From positions 1 to 5,347 of the forward strand of contig DYCJ01000177.1 of assembly GCA_019418195.1 (NCBI GenBank): a stretch of DNA of 5,347 bases, in the 5' to 3' direction. Numbering within the stretch: position 1 is the stretch's first letter; the number at the start of each line of letters is the position of its first letter. Position numbers and translations under genes: made by a program. Positions 1 to 5,347 of the stretch are shown here, piece by piece. This stretch comes from Clostridiales bacterium (GTDB lineage Bacteria > Bacillota > Clostridia > Lachnospirales > Lachnospiraceae). The notes under the pieces were generated by a model, which was not told the DNA's origin, did no database searches, and worked only from the letters and a program-made list of their open reading frames with translations.

Positions 1-9
1 CGTGTGTAG
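1..9 (+). CDS. possible 3' end of the gene upstream of mnmE (two codons plus stop)
   Basis: Frame 1 reads CGT GTG TAG at the very start of the window, which could be the last two codons and stop of an upstream gene. In Firmicutes the gene before mnmE is usually khpB (jag), an RNA-binding protein. The small gap to the mnmE start at 38 would fit an operon. Two codons cannot identify a gene, so this is a guess from synteny only. Confidence 0.2.
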   Translation, partial: RV

Positions 10-37
10 AAAGGAAACAGCGCAGAACGGAGAGTAT

Positions 38-1408
38 ATGAAGAATGATACTATAGCTGCAATATCTACAGGTATGACAAATTCAGGCATCGGGATCGTC
101 AGGATCAGCGGTGATGAAGCGTTTGATATTGCAGACAGGATATATAAAGGGAAAAGTAAGATAGCGGAATCTGAGAGTCATACGATTCATTACGGGCATA
201 TTAAGGATGGCAGTGAGACTATAGATGAAGTGCTCGTTATGGTGATGAAATCTCCCCGTACATTTACAGGAGAAGATACGGTTGAGATAAACTGTCACGG
301 AGGGACATTTGTGCTGAAGCGTGTCCTTGAGGCTGTCCTGAAGAACGGGGCCAGGGCTGCTGATCCGGGGGAATTTACAAAGAGGGCTTTCTTAAACGGG
401 AAGCTGGATCTGTCTCAGGCAGAGGCAGTTATTGATGTGATAAACTCTGAAAATGAATATGCACTTCAAAGTTCAATCAGTCAATTAAAAGGAAGTATAA
501 AAAATAAAATAAATGATATAAGAAATGAAATAGTTTACCACACTGCTTTTATAGAATCTGCTCTTGACGATCCGGAGCATATCAGTGTAGACGGATATGG
601 AGAGACCCTGAAATCATCAGCTGAGAAAATAATCACAGAGCTTGAAAAGCTGATCCGCTCTGCAGATAATGGAAAGGTAATGAAAGAAGGGATAAATACT
701 GTTATTGTGGGAAAGCCGAATGCAGGAAAATCCTCACTCCTCAATGTGCTTTCGGGACATGAGAGGGCAATCGTGACTGATATAGAAGGTACGACAAGAG
801 ATATCCTGGAGGAGCAGGTAAAGCTTGGCGGACTGAGTCTGAATGTGATCGATACAGCGGGAATCCGGAGAACAGATGACGTTATTGAAAAGATCGGAGT
901 AGATAAGGCACAGGAGTATGCAAAAAACGCCGATCTTATTATCTATGTAGTGGATGCTTCAAAAAATCTGGACGAAAATGATGATAAAATTATGGAGCTG
1001 GTCTCGGATAAAAATACGATCATACTTTTAAATAAATCAGATCTGGACACTGTGATCACGGCGGACATAATGAAAGAAAAAGCAGGGGATATCCCGGTCA
1101 TTTCTGTATCAGCAAAGGAGGAGCAGGGAATCCGCGAGCTGGAGGAGAAGGTAAAAGAAATGTTCCTGAAAGGGGAAATTTCTTTTAACGATCAGATATA
1201 TATAACAAATATAAGACAAAAAAATGCTCTCTCAGAAGCGCTTGCGAGTATGAAAAAGGTCATCAGGAGTATAGAAGACGGAATGCCTGAGGATTTTTAT
1301 TCTATAGATTTGATGGATGCATATGAGTCACTTGGAAGCATTACGGGAGAAGCAGTAGGAGAAGATTTGATCAATGAAATATTCAGCAAATTCTGTATGG
1401 GAAAATAA
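38..1408 (+). CDS. mnmE: tRNA uridine-5-carboxymethylaminomethyl modification GTPase MnmE
   Basis: MnmE is a cytoplasmic GTPase. With MnmG it adds an aminomethyl or carboxymethylaminomethyl group to C5 of wobble U34 in tRNAs reading two-codon boxes, with a folate as one-carbon donor. The 456 residues match the usual family length. The N-terminal folate-binding/dimerisation domain (about 1-120) carries EINCHGG (84-90 region) and [17 protein letters not shown] (109-125). A helical domain embeds the G domain: P-loop GKPNAGKS (225-232), GTTRD (251-255), DTAG (272-275), NKSD (332-335) and SAK (358-360). The protein ends in CMGK (453-456), holding the conserved C-terminal cysteine. All catalytic motifs are intact. 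The frame is open back to position 2, but ATG 38 follows GGAGAG at 29-34 and begins with the family-like [11 protein letters not shown], so I chose it. Its end overlaps mnmG by 35 nt. Confidence 0.97.
   Translation: MKNDTIAAISTGMTNSGIGIVRISGDEAFDIADRIYKGKSKIAESESHTIHYGHIKDGSETIDEVLVMVMKSPRTFTGEDTVEINCHGGTFVLKRVLEAVLKNGARAADPGEFTKRAFLNGKLDLSQAEAVIDVINSENEYALQSSISQLKGSIKNKINDIRNEIVYHTAFIESALDDPEHISVDGYGETLKSSAEKIITELEKLIRSADNGKVMKEGINTVIVGKPNAGKSSLLNVLSGHERAIVTDIEGTTRDILEEQVKLGGLSLNVIDTAGIRRTDDVIEKIGVDKAQEYAKNADLIIYVVDASKNLDENDDKIMELVSDKNTIILLNKSDLDTVITADIMKEKAGDIPVISVSAKEEQGIRELEEKVKEMFLKGEISFNDQIYITNIRQKNALSEALASMKKVIRSIEDGMPEDFYSIDLMDAYESLGSITGEAVGEDLINEIFSKFCMGK
1357..1364 (+). promoter_or_regulatory. 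mnmG ribosome binding site inside mnmE
   Basis: AGGAGAAG lies within the mnmE coding sequence, 9 nt before the mnmG ATG at 1374 (12 nt if only AGGAG is counted). An in-frame TGA at 1368-1370 leaves 1374 as the first possible start. The next candidate, GTG at residue 19, falls inside the FAD-binding strand. The site and start are therefore well constrained, and the two genes are probably translationally coupled. Confidence 0.7.
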
Positions 1409-3263
1409 AGACGAATATGATATAGCGGTGATCGGAGCGGGACATGCGGGATGTGAGGCAGCTCTCGCAGCGTCAAGACTCGGATTCCGGACAGTTATGT
1501 TTACCGTGAGCGTGGACAGTATTGCACTTATGCCATGTAATCCGAATATCGGAGGTACTTCCAAAGGACATCTTGTAAGAGAAATAGATGCCCTTGGCGG
1601 AGAGATGGGAAAAGTGATCGACAGGACATTTATCCAGTCAAAAATGCTCAATAAATCCAAAGGACCGGCCGTACATTCTCTCCGCGCACAGGCAGATAAA
1701 GCGGACTACAGCAGAGCTATGCGTGAGGTGCTGGAAAATCAGGAGCGCCTTGATATCAGACAGATGGAAGTCACGGATATCCTCACTGAAGACGGACATG
1801 TGACGGGAGTACAGACTTATTCCGGCGCTGTTTACCGCTGCAGGGCTGTTATCCTGTGTACAGGGACATATCTCAAGGCAAGATGCATTTACGGCGATGT
1901 AAGTACCTATACGGGGCCAAACGGGCTTCAGAGCGCCAATTATCTGACTGACAGCCTCAAATCCCTTGGTATAAAGATGTACCGATTTAAAACTGGTACA
2001 CCGGCGCGTATCGACAGGAATTCCATTGATTTCAGCAAGATGGAAGAGCAGAAAGGTGATGAGAGAATAGTACCGTTTTCTTTTACGACCGATCCGGAGG
2101 ATGTGCAGATCGACCAGGTGTCCTGCTGGCTGACATATACAAATGAGAAGACGCACGAGATCATCCGTAATAATCTCGACCGGTCGCCTTTGTTTTCCGG
2201 CGCCATCGAAGGAACAGGACCGAGATATTGTCCTTCTATTGAGGATAAGGTGGTAAAATTTCCTGATAAAAACAGGCATCAGGTATTTATCGAACCAGAG
2301 GGAATCCATACGACAGAAATGTATGTCGGGGGTATGTCGAGCTCTCTTCCGGAGGATGTTCAGTACGCAATGTACAGAAGTGTGCCGGGACTTGAAAATG
2401 CAAAGATCGTGAGAAATGCATATGCCATAGAGTATGACTGTATTGACGCACGTCAGCTGAAGTCCACACTGGAATTTAAAAATATAGAGGGGCTGTTCAG
2501 CGGAGGTCAGTTTAACGGAAGTTCAGGTTATGAGGAGGCAGCAGCCCAGGGGCTGGTCGCAGGAATCAATGCGGCGAGAAAACTGCAGGGCAAAGATGGG
2601 ATCATTATTGACCGTTCGCAGGGATATATTGGCGTCCTCATAGATGATCTTGTTACAAAAGAGAGTCATGAGCCTTACAGGATGATGACATCAAGGGCTG
2701 AATACCGTCTGCTGCTTCGTCAGGATAATGCAGATCTGCGGCTGACCAGGATCGGATATGAAGTCGGTCTTATCGATGAAGAGCGTTACCAAAAGCTTCT
2801 CAGAAAAGAAAAGATGATAGATGCGGAAATAGAAAGGGTAGATCATACGAATATCGGAACATCGGAAAAGGTACAGAAAGTTCTGAAATCCTTTGGAAGC
2901 ACGCCACTGAATTCGGGAACAACGCTTGCTGAACTGATCCGGCGGCCGGAGCTGTCTTATGATAAACTGGCTGAGATTGATGAGAAAAGGCCGGAACTTC
3001 CCTATGACGTGGAGGAACAGGTAAATATCAATATCAAGTATGACGGATATATCAGACGACAGATGCGGCAGGTAGAACAGTTCAAAAAGCTGGAGAATAA
3101 GAAGATTCCTGATGATATCAATTATGATGATATCCAGAGTCTTCGCATTGAAGCAAAGCAAAAATTAAATGCGATCCGTCCGGCATCTATAGGGCAGGCG
3201 TCAAGAATTTCAGGAGTATCGCCGGCAGATGTCTCTGTGCTGCTAGTATACCTGAAACAGTGA
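1374..3263 (+). CDS. mnmG: tRNA uridine-5-carboxymethylaminomethyl modification enzyme MnmG (GidA), FAD-dependent
   Basis: MnmG binds FAD and NADH and works with MnmE as a cytoplasmic complex that modifies C5 of wobble U34 in tRNA. The protein has 629 residues, normal for the long bacterial form. The Rossmann FAD motif [13 protein letters not shown] is at 19-31. [11 protein letters not shown] (51-61) contains the first conserved cysteine, C55. [10 protein letters not shown] (205-214) follows, and [11 protein letters not shown] (282-292) holds the second conserved cysteine, C286. [17 protein letters not shown] (373-389) is a second FAD-contact region. The C-terminal helical domain that contacts MnmE includes IKYDGYI (554-560) and the segment from RPASIGQA (602) to SPADVSVLL (616-624). 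The start is forced by a TGA two codons upstream. The gene begins inside mnmE and is followed by a repeat-bearing spacer before rsmG. No defects are seen. Confidence 0.97.
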   Translation: MKYSANSVWENKDEYDIAVIGAGHAGCEAALAASRLGFRTVMFTVSVDSIALMPCNPNIGGTSKGHLVREIDALGGEMGKVIDRTFIQSKMLNKSKGPAVHSLRAQADKADYSRAMREVLENQERLDIRQMEVTDILTEDGHVTGVQTYSGAVYRCRAVILCTGTYLKARCIYGDVSTYTGPNGLQSANYLTDSLKSLGIKMYRFKTGTPARIDRNSIDFSKMEEQKGDERIVPFSFTTDPEDVQIDQVSCWLTYTNEKTHEIIRNNLDRSPLFSGAIEGTGPRYCPSIEDKVVKFPDKNRHQVFIEPEGIHTTEMYVGGMSSSLPEDVQYAMYRSVPGLENAKIVRNAYAIEYDCIDARQLKSTLEFKNIEGLFSGGQFNGSSGYEEAAAQGLVAGINAARKLQGKDGIIIDRSQGYIGVLIDDLVTKESHEPYRMMTSRAEYRLLLRQDNADLRLTRIGYEVGLIDEERYQKLLRKEKMIDAEIERVDHTNIGTSEKVQKVLKSFGSTPLNSGTTLAELIRRPELSYDKLAEIDEKRPELPYDVEEQVNINIKYDGYIRRQMRQVEQFKKLENKKIPDDINYDDIQSLRIEAKQKLNAIRPASIGQASRISGVSPADVSVLLVYLKQ

Positions 3264-3290
3264 TGTGTGTGTTCAATTTTTATAGTCGGG

Positions 3291-3393
3291 GAAATACCGC
3301 AAGGGTATACCACTATGCCGTGAGAATCACGGCGTATCAGATGAAATACCGCAAGGGTATACCACTATGCCGTGAGAATCACGGCGTATCAGA
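3291..3393 (+). repeat. two tandem copies of a 51-bp hairpin-forming unit (52-bp period)
   Basis: Copy 1 (3291-3341) and copy 2 (3343-3393) are identical over 51 bases and are separated by one T. Each unit predicts two hairpins. The first is ATACC-GCAAG-GGTAT (3294-3308 and 3346-3360). The second is GCCGTGA-GAA-TCACGGC (3317-3333 and 3369-3385), which can be extended by three pairs, one of them a T-G wobble (3316 with 3334). That wobble would become A-C on the other strand, so folding of the + strand transcript is favoured. The array fills most of the mnmG-rsmG spacer and ends just before the rsmG ribosome binding site. There is no U-tract, so these are not standard intrinsic terminators. They resemble a REP-like intergenic repeat or an RNA processing/stability site. 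Which one, and whether other copies exist in the genome, cannot be told from this window. Confidence 0.9.
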
Positions 3394-3395
3394 GG

Positions 3396-3402
3396 AAAGG
3401 AG
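3396..3402 (+). promoter_or_regulatory. rsmG ribosome binding site with long spacer
   Basis: AAAGGAG is a strong Shine-Dalgarno match but lies 12 nt before the ATG at 3415, longer than the usual 5-9 nt. An in-frame TAG at 3406-3408 excludes any start between the site and 3415. The site begins 3 nt after the second 51-bp repeat copy and is outside its hairpins, so it should be accessible unless a larger fold forms. Confidence 0.65.
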
Positions 3403-3414
3403 TATTAGATATTA

Positions 3415-4128
3415 ATGGATGACCGCAGGTTTGACCAGGAACTTGAGACACTTGGAATCCGGTTGACAGATATACAGAAAAGACAGTTTGACAGGTATTA
3501 TGAACTGCTGATCGAGTGGAATCGCGTAATGAATCTGACTGGAATAACAGAATATGATGAGGTAAATCTCAAACATTTCACAGATAGTCTTACAATTGTA
3601 AGAGTTAAAGAAATGAAGAATATCTCAACACTTATTGATGTGGGAACAGGAGCGGGATTTCCGGGACTTCCGATAAAGATAGCATTTCCGCATATAAAGG
3701 TGACACTTCTCGATTCTTTAAATAAGAGGATTAAATTTCTGGATCAGATAGTAGAAGAGCTTGGGCTTGATGATGTAGTTACACTGCACGGAAGAGCAGA
3801 GGATTATGCAAAAAAGGATGAATATAGAGAAAAATTTGATCTGTGTGCATCCAGGGCAGTGGCAAACTTATCCACACTCAGCGAGTATTGTCTCCCGTTT
3901 ATCAAAAAAGGAGGATGCTTTGTATCATATAAAAGTGCAGACTCTGATGAGGAAATAAAGATGTCAGAAAAAGCACTAGATATATTAGGCGGAAAGATAG
4001 AGAAGATAGATAAATTTACGCTGCCTGGATCAGATATGGGAAGGGCGCTGGTGATGATAGAAAAGGTGAAGGATACACCGCGGAAATATCCAAGAAAAGC
4101 GGGGGTGCCGTCAAAAGAACCATTGTAA
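3415..4128 (+). CDS. rsmG: 16S rRNA (guanine-N7)-methyltransferase RsmG (GidB)
   Basis: RsmG transfers a methyl group from S-adenosylmethionine to N7 of the guanine in the 530 loop of 16S rRNA (G527 in E. coli numbering). In several bacteria its loss gives low-level streptomycin resistance. The protein has 237 residues, typical of the Firmicutes form. An N-terminal helical part contains NRVMNLTGI (36-44) and HFTDS (54-58). The Rossmann methyltransferase core follows: SAM-binding IDVGTGAGFPGLPIKIA (74-90), the acidic strand end LLDSLNKRIKFL (98-109), GRAED (126-130) and SRAVANL (146-152). The conserved tail RKYPRKAGVPSKEPL (223-237) is complete. Start 3415 follows an in-frame TAG at 3406-3408. 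It is the last gene of the + strand block, separated from mnmG by the tandem repeat, with no evident promoter of its own. Confidence 0.96.
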   Translation: MDDRRFDQELETLGIRLTDIQKRQFDRYYELLIEWNRVMNLTGITEYDEVNLKHFTDSLTIVRVKEMKNISTLIDVGTGAGFPGLPIKIAFPHIKVTLLDSLNKRIKFLDQIVEELGLDDVVTLHGRAEDYAKKDEYREKFDLCASRAVANLSTLSEYCLPFIKKGGCFVSYKSADSDEEIKMSEKALDILGGKIEKIDKFTLPGSDMGRALVMIEKVKDTPRKYPRKAGVPSKEPL

Positions 4129-4138
4129 ATTCGAATTT
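4127..4138. repeat. 12-bp AT-rich palindrome overlapping the rsmG stop codon
   Basis: AAATTCGAATTT is a perfect palindrome sharing its first two bases with the rsmG TAA. With one extra T it extends to TGTAAA...TTTTACA (4125-4142 region). As RNA it would give only a weak hairpin, so terminator function is unlikely. A role as a protein-binding site is possible but not supported by anything else here. It may be a chance AT palindrome. Confidence 0.4.
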
Positions 4139-4313
4139 TACAGACTGGCAAAGTATCCGCCGGGAGACAGGTATTGTTATCGCACCCGCTTTCGCTCGGG
4201 CCGTAACGCAACGGTACATAGGAGCGCAAAAGACGCGCTCCAAGTGCCGGCGTTACTCTACGGTGCGTACACAATACCTGTCTCCCGGCTGCTTTCTTGC
4301 CTGGCCCGAAAAT
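4135..4313 (+). repeat. long structured inverted repeat predicting a three-way-junction fold (unclassified RNA or palindromic element)
   Basis: The core is a perfect 19-bp inverted repeat, GCCGGGAGACAGGTATTGT at 4159-4177 against 4271-4289. Inside, after a symmetric 3-nt mismatch, CGCACC (4181-4186) pairs with GGTGCG (4262-4267). Within that is a small hairpin around 4185-4200. Next comes a long hairpin: GTAACGC (4203-4209) with GCGTTAC (4250-4256), CGGTAC (4212-4217) with GTGCCG (4244-4249, one T-G wobble), and GGAGCGC (4221-4227) with GCGCTCC (4235-4241), loop AAAAGAC. Outside the core, GGCAA (4147-4151) with TTGCC (4297-4301) and ATTTT (4135-4139) with AAAAT (4309-4313) continue on the same axis across symmetric 7-nt loops. 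The core is GC-rich against AT-rich flanks. No U-tract follows on either strand, and no transposase is nearby. It could be a non-coding RNA, a REP/MITE-type element, or a barrier between convergent genes. I recognise no named family. Confidence 0.8.
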
Positions 4314-4516
4314 CAATCGGATATAGTGGATAGCTCATCCTATCAGAAGTGTCTCCCCGATGATCACGGAATTTACAGGAAGTCGGTCGAAAGGGTGGGC
4401 TTTATCGATTACGTACCTATTTCAACTGATTATCTTTTACATTCCGATTTGTTGGAGTGACTGCCGTTTTCGAATCTTATATCATCAGCATTCAGTCCGA
4501 GAGATACGGATTTATT
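4314..4516. other. intergenic remainder with no supported gene
   Basis: This is the rest of the 388-base gap between the convergent rsmG and hydrolase genes. I see only a weak hairpin GATAG-CTCATC-CTATC (4329-4344) and an imperfect one around TCGAAAG...CTTTATCGA (4387-4408), neither followed by a U-tract. Open frames here lack ribosome binding sites and recognisable protein content. No promoter pair or tRNA is visible. Confidence 0.6.
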
Positions 4517-5347
4517 CTACTCTTCATCAGCAAACAGTATCCTAACCTGCTCCATAAATTCATCCGGTTTCTCTACGTGTGGAAGCTGTTTTGAATTATT
4601 TATCTCCACAATTTCTATAGATGGAAGCTGGTTCTGGTACTGGCTTGCCGAAAGTGTATTTTCAGGATTACCATTACCGGAAATGATAAATATGCTGTTG
4701 TTCAGCTTGCTAAGACAGAATAATATATTTGCATTTGTATATCTTGATTTCTGACATGCATAAAGATATTTTGAATGTCCTTTGTCTTTATGCGAAGATT
4801 CAAAACATGTCAGAATATCCCTTTCACTTATTGCATTCTGATCATAATAGTATTTAGAAGCGAAATCGTGAGATATAGTGCGTTTATTTATTTTCATATT
4901 ATAGATAAACGACCCAATAATTGGTGTAAAAATCAAATGCTTGATCAATTTTGTACGCTTTGTAGGTATTTTAGCAAGAGAAATAAGGTTCTGTGGATTG
5001 ATCATGATGATACGGTTAATGATAGTTTCATCATTTGCACTCGCCATGAGAACAAAAGATGACGAGTCACCGGAAACAATCACATCAGTTTTTTTACATA
5101 TAATATGTTTGATAAAATCAGTAATTAACTGCACATACAGAAAATTTGTATAGGTAAGCGCGGGGTGATCAGAACATCCGCATCCTAACAAGTCGATTGA
5201 ATATACAGTATTCGTTTTCGCAAGAGTTTGTTCAATATTTTTCCATTCGTTTGATGATGAACAGACATTAAAATTATGAACAAGAAGAATTGGAGAACCA
5301 TTTCCTTTCTTTTTATAAGCAATTTTTCCAAATCTCCAATTGTAATA
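4517..5347 (-). CDS. alpha/beta-hydrolase-fold protein, N-terminus beyond window, catalytic triad apparently degenerate
   Basis: The frame is open from the TAG at 4517-4519 to the window edge: 276 residues, with the true start outside. An internal TTG at 5191 is not a likely start, because clear fold sequence precedes it. Counting from the edge, ILLVHNF (20-26) matches the strand and oxyanion region that is usually HG. VYSIDLLGCGCSDHP (48-62) is the typical D-x-x-G-x-G-x-S turn. VIVSGDSSSFVLMA (89-102) is a nucleophile elbow with S95. A lid-like insertion spans about 120-212, the strand NSIFIISGNGN (217-227) is the usual site of the acid, and QLPHVEKPDEF (254-264) is the C-terminal histidine region. 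The histidine expected five residues before the Glu of xEKP is Gln254, and the acid position after the glycine is Asn227. Such proteins are common in Lachnospiraceae, with unknown substrate. Whether this one is active is uncertain. It runs convergent to rsmG and is more AT-rich than the three + strand genes. Confidence 0.8.
   Translation of the reverse strand, partial: YYNWRFGKIAYKKKGNGSPILLVHNFNVCSSSNEWKNIEQTLAKTNTVYSIDLLGCGCSDHPALTYTNFLYVQLITDFIKHIICKKTDVIVSGDSSSFVLMASANDETIINRIIMINPQNLISLAKIPTKRTKLIKHLIFTPIIGSFIYNMKINKRTISHDFASKYYYDQNAISERDILTCFESSHKDKGHSKYLYACQKSRYTNANILFCLSKLNNSIFIISGNGNPENTLSASQYQNQLPSIEIVEINNSKQLPHVEKPDEFMEQVRILFADEE

Noticed and set aside
3281..3286. TATAGT as a -10 box for a promoter before rsmG
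   Set aside because: There is no acceptable -35 hexamer at the right distance upstream. The region there is the end of mnmG and reads CAGTGA-like sequence.
3291..3393. CRISPR-like array
   Set aside because: There are only two copies, joined by a single base with no variable spacers, so it is a plain tandem duplication.
3463..3501. TTGACA at 3463-3468 and 3488-3493 with TATTAT at 3496-3501, as an internal promoter in rsmG
   Set aside because: The spacings are about 27 nt and 2 nt, far from the 16-18 nt needed for a sigma-70 type promoter.
4203..4256. Possible integron attC site (imperfect palindrome with GTAACGC / GCGTTAC)
   Set aside because: The right side reads GTTACTC, which does not fit the GTTRRRY core. 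There is no integron integrase or cassette-like gene nearby.
4135..4313. 6S RNA, suggested by the approximate length and long rod-like pairing
   Set aside because: It has a perfect 19-bp GC-rich stem and a three-way junction rather than a rod with a large central bubble, and no promoter is evident. The resemblance is only in length.
4263..4460. 65-residue open frame on the + strand starting with GTG
   Set aside because: It starts inside the right arm of the structured inverted repeat, has no ribosome binding site, and its translation shows no recognisable domain or low-complexity pattern typical of a real small protein.
4517..5191. TTG at 5191 as the hydrolase start
   Set aside because: The frame continues upstream to the window edge and encodes expected alpha/beta-hydrolase strands and the oxyanion region, so the TTG is an internal leucine codon.

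Overview
This window carries the widely conserved Firmicutes block mnmE (trmE) - mnmG (gidA) - rsmG (gidB) on the + strand. A structured convergent intergenic region follows, then the 3' part of an alpha/beta-hydrolase-fold gene on the - strand. Gene order, protein sequences, strong AGGAG-type ribosome binding sites and moderately AT-rich codon use suggest a Clostridia bacterium, most likely a gut Lachnospiraceae. That placement is inferred from style and synteny, not from a search. This block usually sits near the chromosomal origin, downstream of rpmH-rnpA-yidC-khpB.

Layout: 38-1408 mnmE, 1374-3263 mnmG (35-nt overlap with mnmE), 3264-3414 a spacer holding two tandem copies of a hairpin-forming unit, and 3415-4128 rsmG. 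Then 4129-4516 is a non-coding convergent region containing a large, highly structured inverted repeat (about 4135-4313). Last, 4517-5347 is a 276-residue C-terminal part of an alpha/beta hydrolase whose N-terminus lies beyond the right edge.

The three + strand genes share an RNA-modification theme. MnmE and MnmG form the complex that installs the (carboxymethyl)aminomethyl group on U34 of certain tRNAs, using GTP, FAD and a folate one-carbon donor. RsmG makes m7G in the 16S rRNA 530 loop. All three are full length with their key motifs intact, and they look like one co-transcribed unit.

The less ordinary material lies between the genes. The mnmG-rsmG spacer has a 51-bp sequence repeated perfectly with a 52-bp period, each copy predicting two hairpins. 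The same spacer can be read as a 50-codon frame that overlaps the mnmG stop and the rsmG start. Downstream of rsmG lies an approximately 180-nt three-way-junction fold closed by a perfect 19-bp stem. G-T wobble pairs in both elements favour folding of the + strand transcript. The hydrolase appears to lack the usual histidine and acid of the catalytic triad. I see no mobile-element genes, CRISPR array, tRNA or rRNA.
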